A stretch of DNA of 64,000 nucleotides, taken from assembly GCA_021014325.1 (NCBI GenBank), contig CM037472.1, positions 6,262,001 through 6,326,000 of the forward strand, in the 5' to 3' direction. A program made the translations under genes and the position numbers. This document shows, one piece after another, positions 24,501 to 39,500 of this stretch (position 1 is its first letter; the number at the start of each line of letters is the position of its first letter). The DNA is from Plazaster borealis. Its lineage: Eukaryota; Echinodermata; Asteroidea; Forcipulatida; Labidiasteridae. The notes under the pieces were generated by a model. The model did not search any database. It was given only the letters and a program-made list of their open reading frames with translations, and had not been told where the DNA came from.

Positions 24501-27500
24501 TCAAAAAGATCGTACATGTACGACCTTGGCACTGAAAGAGTTGAAGAATTTTTCAAAATCCAATGCAGGTTTTACCATAACACTGTAAAACACACATCAC
24601 ATATACACGTACATTGACCTTCATAATAACCTGAGGTAAAAGTTGAGACAGACCATCCAGCCTGTCATCATAACGAGACTGAACACATTCTGAGAAGCTG
24701 CAGGTTTCTTTCTACATTACCACTAGTCCCCAAACAGTTTGGTAAATAGATGCTGGTTGTGATGTACACTGCTCTACCAATTATCAGATGAAATATCAGT
24801 GGCAGTCCTTTCAAGAATGGTATTTCAGTTGGAGTGCCCCCCCCCCCCCGCTGACCTTGAGGAAATAAACATAAGCATGTAGACATATCTAGTTGATGTT
24901 TAGAGACAAATTTAATGCTGTATTCCGAATGGAGTGAACAATTCCTCAAACAATAATTTCACAAATTTTTTGAAGAAAAAGACATTCCTGTGGACTGAAA
25001 TTTGTTCGGGATTGAATTTGTAATATATCACCTTAATGACTTTCTGTGATTATTTTCCAATTCAAAAGGTTGTAAATTTTGCTTGAACACGTCACTGATT
25101 GGACTAGTAATATTCTGCTTACAGTTTCAAGTGACACTGAAATCAGTTCAGTAAACAGAGTGTATTTGGTCTGGGGGTCAGTTGTGGGTTTGTTAGGGTT
25201 TTTTTTCCCAAAGCAGGAAAATTGTTGGCCTTACAGTGGCCTATACACCTCAAAAATGCTTTTGCATTTATAATATAAATTCAATGCAAAACTGCTGATT
25301 TTTGAAAGTTCAAGGCTTTCAAATGTCAAAGGACACGCACTGTCTATTTTAGGTCTGCTCCCGTTTCCTCATTAATCCTGAAGGAGCTTTGCTGTTCACC
25401 CTTCCCTTCCAAAAATAACCGACAAATCTATTTTCACTTTCTAGAGAGCTACTAACTCTGGACCGTTTGTGACTTGTATTTTGTGTTCCTTCTTTCCTGT
25501 ACACAAGATGGTTTTTGTTAGTGTACATGACATTTTCCCCCAGCTGGGGTGCTTTTTTGTAGGGTCGTTGCCAATAAGACTTTGGGTCAATGCAGGGACA
25601 GTCAACAACCAAGACATTGATTTTATCTGTGAAAATACTTGTATTTTAATGTTAATTTTTTAAGAAACAAGTTTTTTTCTCATGGCGGCTTGAATAGAAC
25701 CATAATTATTATTTTGTTTTAAGATTGAACTTTCAGTTTAATACTTGAATAACTACATGTTTACATAATGAGGTTATGTGTGACATGAAACACTTGTATT
25801 TTATAGAACTTTCCTTTTAAAACAAATCATGTAATAAATGTGAATACTTCAATGTCTTCCACCAAATGAAAGCAAGTGTCTAATTCAGGTTAATTTCACC
25901 CAATGAAATAAAAATGTGTAATTGATGTTATTACAATAAAGTCTTGAATTTATTGGCATTGCATTTTATTGTCATACTTTGTGTAAAACCACCTGCCTCA
26001 ATAATCTAATGAACTATTGACAGAGACAGGTGGTCATGAAGAGAAACGCTTCAAGCTAAAAAAATTATGTACTTTTAAAAGACCTGAAAATCAAATTGTG
26101 CTTGTGCAGCTAAAACTTGTTTGCAGTCAATCTAAGAAAAGCACTGCCCTGACACACATGGTCGCCAGACTTGTTGTCGGCTCATAAATAAAAGATGGCC
26201 ATTTACATGTTCTTGGTAAAAAAATACAAGGCAGTATCATTCAGGGGGCAAGATTGTTAAAATCTTTTTCAAGATAACTTTCCTAGACAAAATCTTAAAG
26301 AAGATGAGAAGATTTTGAGAGAGAGAGAGAGCCAAGGCCAGGTCAGTGACCTCCCTGAATTTCCAGGACTGATATTATCTTTTAAAGACGTAAACATATT
26401 CAGAAAATAGGTTAAAACGCACTTGCAGTGTTACATTTACACTGATACTTGCCCCTTGTTAGGTCTGAAATTGAAAATCAAAATGAATTTACAACGTACA
26501 CTGTACCAGAATCTTTAAAACAAAAGAAGCCAGGGAATGATGCAATCACATTGTCTGCATTTTACAAATAAAAATTGGAGTTGTTCTTCACGACATTTCA
26601 GATATGTCCACCATTTTAACATTATTTCGTTCATGATTTTATTCATTACTTTCCTTTTGCAGCGATCCACAATGTACCACTGTGTGTTGTTAACTGTTAT
26701 TAGCCAATAATCAGTGGCCTGCCGCCCCATATGGTTCAGTATTCATAGAACCGCAACATGACATCCGCGCTCAGGTGATTCATCACTCCCAAAATTGAAA
26801 TAAAGATAATTATTAATAAAGGTGTTCGAATCAATCTCACCGTGCCACTTATCATTTTTTCGTGTGAGGGTCGTTGATGATGAGTGTGAAGAACAAGACA
26901 ACCGGGACGCACAGATGGCGATAAATATGGGACATATCAACCCTCGTCCATTCGGCTATGATGACTCTGTTTATTATAACAGTGTTGCACAACGTCACAC
27001 TCACTTATCATCCCTCCAACCTGAGGAGCTAAATTAAAAAACGCCGGGGCTACGGCATCGGACTGCCTGGGCTGATTAGGCCATGCATAGGTCGGCACGT
27101 AGTCCTAAAGTCCGCCTCATATCTTAACATCTTCATTTGGTGTTTTATGCTCCACTAGTGACACTGGCAAGCGGTTGATTAGCGGGATGGAAGCCAAAGA
27201 TCTTGGACTTACCTGATATGTTTGGTTATGTTTCAGTGGAGCGAAGCATGAGGAGGAAAAAACACAATATGTAGCTGCAGTACGCTCAGCACATGTACTG
27301 TGAACAGTTGATGTGTTGTGGGAAAAGATTAAATGTTTGTCTCTGCATTGTTGAAGTTCACAGTGTGATTTGGCCTTTCAACTTGTGTACTTGTCTGTCA
27401 ACAAACAAAAGGGGAAAACGATTATTAAAAACAAAAAGTTATTGATGAGTATCTTTGTTCATTATCAGCGAAGTAAATCACAAGTACATGCAGAACTGGC

Positions 27501-30500
27501 TTGAAGCATGGAGGAAAAGCGACTCTTGCTTTGGGCAAGATACATTTGTACATATATAGGCCTATTAGTTAGTTTGTGTTTTGTTCAACAATCTACATTG
27601 TACATCAGTAGTAATTACTAAACATACAGCTATGCACAGCTGCTTTACAACTACGAATTCATCATCGATCAAAGCTTCCCTGTACTCACAGACACAGAGC
27701 TTCCAACAGAAATAACTCTGCAAAATGTAACTCAATATTCTTGAAATGATTCATGGTTACTTCAAGCATTACTTTACCAAAACATTCCACAACACATGTG
27801 TCAATTTGTTACGATCAGGCGTATCTGAAAGCATAACAGCATCGTCCTCAAGATCTAACATAAGCTCAATGCGTGCTCTCATATTAATCATGTTTTCTTT
27901 TCATTTAAGATTTGTTATTATTCTCATGAATGTTGTCCCCAAGTCTGTAGTAGTAGTTGTGTCTATCCATAGTGTATCCCCAGCGAGGCTTGAGGCTACA
28001 GTCACTATCCTACAGGTCCAGATGACACAACCAATTACATGGAATGACTCCCTTCAGACTACTGCTAGACCAATGCACCTGCCTGTAGGTAACATCCCTG
28101 ATTGCTGCTGACATGCCAGGAGATGGCTGATGATCTGGCCGAAGTATAAGAACAGGGTTCACGACATGAGGGACACTGGGGGCTACATGTGTGTGTGATT
28201 GAGACATATTAACACTAATCTCCACAAAGTGGTTGAATCACACTGCATTTGTTTTATTAGTATTACATGAACTTGTGTTAAGTGTATTGCTTCATTGGAT
28301 CAACCAAACAGCACTCAATTCCAAATAAACCAAGTTTTTTTTATCGTTTATAGGCCTATATACCACATGCAATGCAATGTTTTCCAATTCAGTGAAAAAC
28401 ATGCGTTATAGATTGGTTGACAATGTTGTAGAAAAGCCCAATGATAAGACTGAGACTCTTAAACTTGACTTATTTGACAAAAGCTCCACAGTAAGTCTTT
28501 AATATTTATGTAGCTACTCTGTCAGGCCATATTAATAGCCAACCAAAGATCACAGTAGGTCTATGGGCATGTTCACACGAGTACCTAACTTCACTGCTAA
28601 CTTAGCTGCTAAAAATTCGCAGCGGGGGATGCATCGAGAAACGGACTTAGCTAAAAAGTACCTTGCGTTCACACGAGGCTTCGCTGTTAGCCAGCACAGC
28701 AGAGTGTGTCGGCTTCCGGTAGTTTTCTTGCCACTCTATGCTGTCACTAGTGTCAGTAGTTTGTTGAATAAATTTACATGTTGGCTTGAAGAATATCTTA
28801 TAAACATAATACTTATGTAAAGTTTCATTTTTCTGTTATAAGTTCACAGCGACTCTACTTTTTAAATTCGCAGCGATTCGGAATAAGAAACGATTTTGTT
28901 TTAGTCTGTCCATGTCACTAAATACACTGCGTCATCAGCTAAGTTGAGCGCTACAACTTCGTCCCCAATTGTGTGCGATGTCAACGTGCCACAGCACCGT
29001 TGCTTGCTTGTGGGAAGGAGGTTGACTACTTCACACGTGCGTGGCCAGCAACTATAGCTGGCCGTAGAAATGTTTTTGGACCGTTCGGATAATATGTTTA
29101 CAAAAATTATCCCAACAATCGCCGATTTTTCTTTATTATGACTGGCCTGTTATAAGGAATATAGATGATGTCAACTTATAGCTGTAAAACTTAAAGAATT
29201 TCGGCGGAAACTGACGAGAAAAATGTATAGGCCTACGTGCAACTCCACCAGGAGATTAAATACACGGCGTCGTACATCAAATTGAAACCATCATGTTAAC
29301 TACGCAGCTAAGGTCAGTTACGTTCACACGAGAAAAAAACACTGCTAAAATTCCTTTATCTGCGGTAAAAGTATCAAGTTTCACTGCTAAGTCGTAAAAC
29401 TGAAGTTAGCAGCGGAAATTTTCGCTGCTAACTTTTGGAGTTAGCAGCGAAGTTAGCAGCGAAGTTAGCAGCGAAGTTGACTATTTTTGCGTTCACACGG
29501 TCACAAATTTTTCGCTGTTAGCTAGCAGCGAAGTTAGCAGCGAAGGTAGCAGCGAAGTTAGCTACTCGTGTGAACGTACCCTATAACATTCATATGGTTA
29601 CTCTGTCACTGTCAGGCAATATAACAGCCAACCAAAGATAAATACCCCACAGTAGGTCTTTAAAATCAATGTTACTACTCTATCAGGAGGCCATGCAGCA
29701 GCCAGGCCATGCAGCAGCCAACCAAAGATAAGTGCCCTATGGTAGGTCTTAAATGTTCATATGGTTACTCTGTCAGGCAGTATAACAGCCAATCAAAGAT
29801 AAATACCCCACAGTAGGTCTTTAAAATCAATGTTACTACTCTGTCAGGCCATGCAGCAGCCAGGCCATGCAGCAGCCAACCAAAGATAAGTGCCCTATGG
29901 TAGGTCTTTAACGTTCATATGGTTACTCTGTCAGGCAGTATAACAGCCAATCAACAATAAATGCCCCACAATATCCATATGGCTACTCTGTCAGGCCATA
30001 ACACTACAGCCAACCTAAGTAAGGGCTTTGCGCAAACATAATCTGGTCTCTTTAGAGGTATCGGTCATCTTGTTTCCGTTAAAGTAAAAGGTGTGGGAAC
30101 CCAAGATTCTCAAATGTGTGAATACGTGAATAGCATAGATTATACCTTCACCATGCTGTGACTGTTAAAGTCATGATCCCTGTGTGCCATAGTAAGAGTG
30201 AATACTGGTTGTCATTGCGTCCAAAAAGAGATCAGACTATCTGACATTCCAGACCTCAATTTGCACAAGAGAACAAAACACAAGATATAGGGAAGCATTT
30301 TTTTCCCTGTATTGATAACAAGTTGGAACACAAGAACCTTTGAAAGGGGATACAAAATATTCAGTGATATATGAGAGCAAATTCATACACAAACAGCTTC
30401 AGTTTCAAGGAATAAAAGTACAATTTATTATCCTGCCAACATTCTCCGTTATATAAATCACTCAGCTTGACTTACTCCATCTGTTTGGGTGTATGACCTA

Positions 30501-33500
30501 AAATTGTATCAGGTACCATGCAAAATGCAATGGGGCAAACTTCAGTGCATGCTTAAAAATGTAGGTAATTTTTTTTATGATGTGCTGAATGTGTGTTCTC
30601 AGTTTACTGAACAATACAACCAAACATTTTTTTAGTTTTAATTGAGGTACCAAAAGCCCCATTGAACTCAACAAAATTGAACATTCCGTCAGGATCTGGG
30701 GTTCACTTGAAAATGTGAACTATTTTAGTTACTTTTGTTATATCATACATTGTTGCTCCTAGCTCACTGATCCTCCATACAAAGTTTATACCTGATCATA
30801 GTTTACATACTGACTCTGAACAATACAACTAAAGATATTTTTTTTCTTTCATTAAAGTACCTAAAGCCCCATTGAACTCAACAAAAACTGAACATTCCTT
30901 CAGGATCGGGTGTTCACTTGACAATGTGAACGGTTTTAGTTACTTTGATAATATTTCATACTCATAGGGCCTACATTGTTACCCTAGCTCACTCATCCTC
31001 TGTACAAAGTTCATGCTTCTGAAAAGCACTGGCCATGAAAAAGGGCGTTCTGTGAGATGAAAATCAGGAGATTTATGCTCAGGTACAATAAACAAGTCTC
31101 CTAATCTGACCTCTGTTTGCAAACTGAGGATTTAGGGGAAAGCTTGATCTGTTCTGTACCATCAATAAGGGACTAGACTCTTGCTTGACATGGATCCAGT
31201 GCTTGGAGGAGCTGAAATCCTTATTATGCCACCTCAAGGAAGAAGCTTAAGATCTTGACAGGGTTTTTTCTTCTGCTAATGGGGGATTATTTGGGAGCTT
31301 TCCAGATGAAGCAGGTCCATAGACTGGTGGCGGCTTCACAAAGGAAACGAAATAACAACCATGCATCCTCTTGTAAACGGTTTAGAAGAAGACCATGGGA
31401 CCGTATTTGTACAGGGGGTGTTCTTTTGCCTGTTACAATATGCTGTGTATTTGACATTTGTGTTTATAGTTATGCAGGGATTTGGAAAAAGCCACATGTG
31501 TAAATACGTGCTGAGATTGCAGTTTTGTTGTCCCTGGAATCCATTGTGAATTCCAAGAGAAGTCAACGCACACACACAACGGCCATAAATTGACTTGCTT
31601 GTGTTGCTTTGCTTGAGGTACTTTATGTGGTCATAATAATATAGCAGGGATCAGACCTTCTATGTATAATGATAGACTGTACTTAGCTTGGTGTTTATTG
31701 ACCCTTTGTGATGAAACAGGGTGCAATTAAAATCCATTCTTATACATTATTTCCAATCTTAATGGATGTCTGTAGTGTACACCAGTGGAGGTACAGTATT
31801 AGGAAACACGACTTAATGAATTGCTTTATGGAGGTTTGCTGTATTCACGCCAAAAATGCTTAGCTTGCTTGTTTAGTTGGACAAATCATACTTAATGCTG
31901 TCTGAAAGGCTGTCCTCTAAGAAAAGGTGTGTTTGAATTTGAGTTTAATGTCTGTTGCTGAGCTGGATGTTTATGGCGTCGAAATGTGTTCAACGTGTCC
32001 TACTTGTGTTTTTAAAAGAAGTAATAAATCAGTATACGTTGATGTACATGTTCTTTCTTCACCTATGTAGTTCAATAATTTTATATTTTATTTGTGTATG
32101 CTGACATATTTTTTGACATGTTTCTTAAAAAAGAAAAATGAACTTTAATTTTTTTTTACTGTATACCACCCCTTTACTGTGTGTTAGCTACAAATGACAT
32201 TGTATTTAGCAAAAGCAACATGTGTTTTAAATATAAATAACATTATATATTTAGTAATGGCAATTTTGTAAAGGTTGCAGGTGCCAAAAAGACAACCTAC
32301 AAATATAAATAATGTGGGAAATTTCCCTCTGCGGTGCAATGTAGCTGCCAAGATAATGGAAAGATTGTCGTGGTCAACACTGAACCAGTTGTTTTTATAC
32401 TTTATCTGAACTCAACTTAAAGGCACTGAACACGTTTGGAAATGGTCACAGACCAGTGTTCTCACTTGGGCCCTTTTCGAAACGACCGGCTTCGGCTTGG
32501 ATTCGGCTTCAGGCTCCGTTCTCTCGTCTGAATCCCTGAACGCATAGCACGCGTATAGTCAAAACAACTGCGGGGCCTAGCTAGCCTGAGCCGAATCCGA
32601 AGCCGAAGCCGGTCGTTTCGAAAAGGGCCTTGGTGTATCCCAACATGTGCATAAAATAACAAGCCTGTGAAAATTTGGGCTCAATTGGTCATCGAAGTTG
32701 CAAGAAAATGATGAAAGAAAAAACACCCTTGTTGTACAAATTTGTGTGCTTTCAGATAGGAATAAAAACTTCTTGCAAGAAGTTTTTATTATTTTAGGGA
32801 GAAATTATCTCTTTCTCAAAAACTACGTTACTTCAGAGGGTGTCGTTTCCTACAATGTTTTATACTATCTAATAGCTCTCCATTGCTTGTTACCAAATAA
32901 GTTTTTATACTAATATTTGTTTTGAGTCATTACCAAACGTGTACGATACCTTTAATAAGCCATTTTGAGATATCTTGGACATACATGCAATAGGGCACTC
33001 TTTGGTCTGGGTAAATTTGTCTGTATACACCCAAACCAAGCAGTGCACTCCTATAGTGTCCACCATACATTACCTAAAAAAGGCTAATGAATGGGGACTG
33101 TACCAATATTGCTCAATGGAAACAGATAAATAATGCATGCCCTTAACATGGATGTTTACTGAAACTCTATTTTTTGATAGATTGTTAATTCTCTCAAAGG
33201 AATTTTATGATACAATGTGCACATTGTACTACGAGTGCTTAGCTGGGATCTTAACATTCCACGTACAGGCCAACATTTGATGCTTTTGTTAAACACTGTA
33301 ATAAAAATACTGTAATCACCCAGCATGGTTGTGGTTGCAACAATTTTTTTTCAGGTCTGCAGTTGGCCTCCCACAGTAGTTTCAGGTCTCCAGACAACAA
33401 AAGAAACTATTGTTATAACTTATATAGCACTGGAGATGTATGTCTACACATATTCATTCACTTCCCTTTTGGTTAGGAACTGTTTACATCATTTGCTCTT

Positions 33501-36500
33501 GGTGACTCCTGTCTTTGTTTATAAAAGCAAAATCTTCTTGGCAGTCAGTCTTGAATAAACCTTTTGTGCATGACTTCACCAGGGAGATAAGAATACAGCG
33601 TGTAGTACAAGACCGTTACTTGCATTGCTAAGTGCAGCATTTGAATATGTGCTGCAACTACTCCGAGTGGATCAAGTCAACTTGACAGGATCAAGGCCCA
33701 TACCAAAATCTGGAGTGTTTTGTTTTGTTTGAGTTGAAAATTTAATCCATGGGAGAGGGAGGGAAGTTGAATCTTAACATGACCAAAGAGGGCAGCAGAT
33801 TTCATCTTTTCTGTCCCCAGACTGGTTACTAGATACTGTACATTTCATCACCATTTTCACGAAGAGCCACACCATTTACATTTTGGCAAATCTGTGTTTT
33901 TACACATTTTGGATGTTATCATTGACATCAGCATTTCCCCCAAGTTTTAAGTCATAATACGTTTAAAGTGTTGTATTACAAGGACAATATCATAAAATTT
34001 ACAGTTTTGAGTTTTCACGAAAAGCCACATTTTGTTTTGCCATTTTTTACATTGAAGTACATAGCGCTGGCACAGTGCCAAAAATGAGTACTCTGCATTT
34101 TAATTTGTACACGACGCACTGCACACAGACCTCGTTTGCTTAGTTTTCACGAAGAGCCACATGTATTAAACAGTTAATTACTCATTAATTAAACTTACTA
34201 TGATAAAAATAACAACTAATTTGCATGATTTAATATGTCCACTTTCATGGTTGGTAAAATGAAAAAGTTTAATTGGTAAACAGTCGCCGAAACAATGATT
34301 TAAAACGCAGTTTTCTCCAAACATGAAAGTTTGGCTGCAGGGGCTAAAGTGCCTCTTTGTGAAAACGGTGACGGTTAAGCCACCTGCACCAGTGTGATTA
34401 TGCTTTACATGGGATCAGGCATACCACCATAATCAAGATCATTTTGTTTTTTGTTTTGTTTTTTTGGGGGGGGGGGGGAATTTGTTAGAAAGGATCCTAC
34501 ATGCACATGTGGTAAATCACTCAATGGAGAACAGTACTTTCTGAGTTGAGTGGTTGAGCATGACAATCAGCTTCCTTGATATCATAGAGGAAGGAAATAG
34601 TTTCTAAACTGTTATTCAAGTAAACTTGTAAGGTGTTCTGGTTCGATGCATTGGTTATAGATACGTATTACGTGCTGTCCTAGAAAATGTTTAGATTGCA
34701 CATCTGTGATTTGTTAGAGTCCCGTCCCCCCCCCCCTGATTTCAAAATTTATTTCTTCTGAAAATCCTTTTTGAAGTTAAGGGGTTTCAACTAGAGGCGA
34801 ATAGGAGACTAAGGTCAGGTCTGAATTGGCGGATACTGCTATGGCTGGATTGCCACGTCATTATGTGTTGAAGTATAGGATGTCCTTAGCAACACCCTTA
34901 CCAACAGTCATAGCCATAGCAGTAACCCATTTTTACGATTGTACATTTTTGAACTATATCACACCTCTGTAATTTATATTGGAAACTAACAATCTGATCA
35001 GTCTGGTTTTTTTTCTTCTTCATAAGTTGATAGTGCTTGAGGAAGTTTGACCCTTTTAAGTATGATTACACAAAATAGGCTGAAACACAAACACTTCATA
35101 CTTTTAAGAAGAGATTTTTTTTTATACTATCCTAAGATACACAAAATGATATCTCCAAACTATAAGCTAGTTGATACCATAGCTGTAGAGTGCAGGATTG
35201 AAGATAAAGGGGATTACCCTCTGAGAAGGACCTCTGACAGTAACACTAAACAGCCCGCTGCAGTGGCCTGGTGGTCAGTGCCATGACAGTAGTGTAGCAA
35301 CTTGAAAGCTCTCGCTGGTCAGAGTTACATGTATTTACTTAGGCCAAATAAAAAAAAATACCAGTTGATCGTCCCCGCCCGCATCCTTTTTTGAGGCCGC
35401 ATCCTTTTTTTTTTACTATTTACTATTTTCGATTTTTCTTCAAAAAACCCAATATTTGTTTGTATTTTTAACTAACTACGACGTTTTTTTTCTTCAAATT
35501 GTTGATAAACTTACCGATGTTTTAGAATTTACAACACAAAAAACTAGGTCGTGAAACACAGAACCATTTTATTTGCATGGCCATCGGTCGTGTCGAACAT
35601 TGTCCGTGCACGTGTACATGTACATCGTACACTGCACGCATGCAAGCTCCAGCACTTGCATGCATAACATGATGAGCATACAACCTTGCTACCGCGCGTG
35701 CTGCATGCATGGGAACATGCCGTCCCGAATACTGTTAAGAGATCGATCACTTTATGGGAACGAAGTTAAGCAACTCGAAGTTAGGCAACTCGACTGGTTT
35801 ATTACGGTGTAAGTTTTAACGGGTTGACTTCGACCTTTCAAACGTGTCGAGTTGGTCTTATGCCGCGTACTTTGATGACCCATGCATTTCGTGTGGCGTT
35901 TGTGTATCTGAACACGGTTTTTTATATCAACATTTATCCGAGGTGAGCTGCAAGATGGTGTTTGTGTGCGTGTTAATTCGCGCAAATAAAGGCAAGATTC
36001 TTAAGCCTTGGTATGCACGGTCAGTGGGGGACGAAAGACGCATTATTGATATTTTCTCAGACTTTGCGTCGGGAGACTTTATTTGTATTGTTAATTTATT
36101 TTATAAACATCTGTTTCTTTACCAGGTCCCAAGATACACATTAGCAATTTTAAAGTCAAATGAAAACATAAAACATGTGAAGCCATTCCTTTTCATGATG
36201 AAAAACATGCGAGACTATTGTTTTAATTCTCCCCATCATGGCTTAATTTGATACTGATGAGCTCTATTTCTTAAATAAATCCAAGTATTTTTGAATAATT
36301 AATAATAAACATTGAACATCAACTCAGTAGTGTCTTTGTTTGTACCAAGAGTCATTATTATTCATGTTCATCTTTTAGTGTAATAATCCCTGTTAACCCG
36401 GGTCCTAATGCAACAAACAGAGGTGATTTCAAACTGAAGATTTAGTCGCCTGTTGAAATTGGAATACTTGGCAGCCATCTTGGAAAAAAAATAACAAATA

Positions 36501-39500
36501 GTAAATAGTAAATAGTAAGGCCCTCATCCTCCTCATTTTTGAAAAATCCGGACGATCAACTGGTATTTTTTGTTATTTGGCCTTAGTTAGCTCTCTTCCT
36601 ACATGGGTGCTAATTATCAGCCTGGATATTAGTACTACAGAATTGATAGGGGCCATTTTGACTCAACACTTGACAACCTTCAATTGCTTAATAATGATCA
36701 CTTGACCCATGTCTTAAAAGTTATCCTGAAAGTGGTCGGCAAAATCTACTGCAACCTTTCCGTGGCTCTACTGTTTTCTCCTCCAGTCTTAAAGTACCAC
36801 ATGCAGAGTAATTTAATTGCAAGGACTGTGCCGCAAAACCAGATTTTACCATGTTACCGGCAACGGAGAAATCTCTTGATATACGACTGATTCATTTATT
36901 ATGTAGATTCACTTAAACAGGAATCACTTAAGATGAAAAGGTTTCGAGGGGCATTTTATAATCAAGTTTGAGCCAAATATATGTAATTTTCTAGGAGGTG
37001 CATGTAATTTTTAACCTAGAATGCTACAGTATTGAACAATGAGGGCCAACAACAAATGTTAATGGTCAATTATAAACTTGTATGGAATCAGAGCTACATT
37101 TTAAGGCTTCAATTTAACTGTTGTGGTGAGGTTGCACAGTGAGGTACTGTATTGTATTCAATTTTTCAAATAATAAACCACAAGGACCACTGACTGGGTA
37201 AATTTTAAATGATTTGGGGTTGAACAAAGAAAAAATGTCTAGAGCGGGATTTGAACCGACAGCTTCCGGATTAACGTGTAGGCACTCTACCAACTGAGCT
37301 GTCTAGCCCTATGTTGGCGGTCTCCCTATTTTGTAAATATCTTTGTTTAGGGGTGCTGGTCAGAAGCCATACAAGGCTTCAGTTATTCAGTTATTCATTT
37401 TCTTTTACTTTACTGGAAATTGTTGTCAGCCAACTTTCTAAAACAGAAGGAGCTATAACATTTATAAGCATTTTGCGCTGTAGTTTATCACATCCTTGCA
37501 TTTGTTTTCTGCATCCAGCCTGCAGGAAGCCAGGCGTGCATGTTTGTTCCCACATGCTTTTTTTTCATTTGTCTGTCTGCCGTTTCTTGCACGCAAAAGG
37601 TTTTCTACACGAATTGTCATCTGTGATGATAATGATGTGTAGAGTAGGCTCGCCCAGTATCGGTATCTGTGCAAACAACAGTGAGCCTGGTAGAGCCTTT
37701 AACATTAACTTGAAGTGTTGACTGGACAAGGAAGAGACAAGAGGACGCCAGACACCCTCTCCTCCAACTGGATAGCTAGGATCTCTTTGCAGAGTCGCCA
37801 GACGGACTCTCCTCTCTGTCCCCACCCCAAGTGCCTCCCCTGTGAAGATTAGTCTGCTGATGCCAAGAGCACTCCATCTGTCCTGCTGTACCTAGGCCCT
37901 AGGCCTCAGCCAAGATTAACCTTTCAATGATATTTGTAGTCATTGTTATTAATTATTATTATATATTTTTTTTGCCTCCAAATGACCCATTGATTTTTGC
38001 CGTCGTCTTCAAGGAAGGCAGTTGGATGACAGGGTAGGAATTCTGGGCATGCATTAAGCATACAGGGCTAGCTATTGAGTGAACACATTACTTATAATAC
38101 AGGTACCAGCATAATGTTGGTTGAGCCAGCCTCTTCATAAGGTTTATGTTGAGTCCATGTTACAGGACTAGGGATCTGTACTTTTTGATGATTACTTTAA
38201 CAGTACTGGCCTCGAAATTCTTTTTTTCGGGGAAACAGGAAAGGACAAACAATTTCCCCAGTAAATGTGGTGAAAAATACCGGTGACTGCGGAGAATTAA
38301 GTCTCCCATGTGACATTTGTGAGGTCATTTACATTTCAAATAAGATCTCGCAAAGAATTGCTTGCTACATAGTATTGTTGTATTGTTAAAGCTGCCTTGG
38401 CAAATGTATTAGGAAGGAAAATCAGTCTTCACTGTGTCAGGAATTCAGCACCAAGAGACCCCCAAGGATAGGTGGGAATTATTCAATTTTCATGGCCAAG
38501 GGTGCCCCATCAACAGTTATCTCCTGATATTACCAGCTGCACCCCTGGGGAGACCCTAACTGCACCTCCCCAGGGGAGAATGCCTGCCACAACCCACAGC
38601 ACAGGTGATTGGCTTGGTAGATGGTGTGTATAGTCATGTGGTTGGGCAATGGACAGTCAGCCTGGACTTTCCATAACATCACATCTTGCATTCATTACCA
38701 GTTGAATGAATTACAATGCGATGACCTTTCACTTTGTGTTCGTCTCCAGAAAGAAAAGGACATCTTCCAACCAATACTGTTTTTAAGATTAAAATTTGTT
38801 TACTGTTCTATGTCTTCAGTCACCAGAGTTGAGATTGAGGAATGATATTTGAAAATTTTAATTGGAAAAAAATGTACATAAAGAAATGAAGCATTCTTGA
38901 ACTGCTTGTGACAAGGCTTGAAGGGTATGATACGGTTTGGTATGTGTATGGTAAACACTGCATAAAGATTACTTGCTTGATCAGCAGAGATCCCCATATT
39001 CGGTCATGCAAGTAATGTGCGGTATATATACAGCCTGAATTTAAAGACACTGTGCAGCTGTAGTTTGTCATGAAATGAAGACTGCCAACATTAGGGCTAA
39101 AATACTTAGTTGGTAGAGCACCGGCACGTAAACCTGGAGGTCGCTGGTTCAAATCTTGTTCTTGTAAATTGTTCATTGTTCACTCCACAATAGGTTTTTA
39201 ATTACCCTGTCTGTTTCCCTACATCAAATGAAATTGTAAATCAATTCTTGTATCTACAACTATCCCCTCCACAAAACATTAGGTTTGAAATGTAGTTTTT
39301 TCTCTCTGAATGTATTGTACTTTGAACTTTGGTGTAGATGCTCTTTCCTCAACTCGCAAAGAAAAAAAAATACAGAAAAAATAATGAAACAACAAGAAAT
39401 TGCATTTCCAAATTTTTTGGAAAGCAACGTTTTCGGCTGAATCTTTCCACGGATGCTAGTCTGGTACATATTCAAAGAGATGCTGAATCTTAAACCCACT

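Noticed and set aside
24179..24556. 125-codon open frame (minus strand)
   Set aside because: Low-complexity, no domain, and it overlaps short direct repeats near 24454-24525.
26822..27037. 71-codon acidic frame as an extra NOVA exon
   Set aside because: There is no convincing acceptor and the frame ends in a stop. Inclusion inside KH1 would truncate the protein.
29580..30020. Regularly spaced repeats resembling a CRISPR array
   Set aside because: The units are contiguous and nearly identical over their whole length, with no unique spacers, in a eukaryotic intron.
35844..36251. 135-codon open frame as a gene
   Set aside because: It has no ATG start and no recognised domain, and it lies wholly inside an inverted-repeat element.
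38441..38462. RE1/NRSE-like half-site (TTCAGCACC)
   Set aside because: The right half does not match the consensus, and a REST system is not established for such animals.
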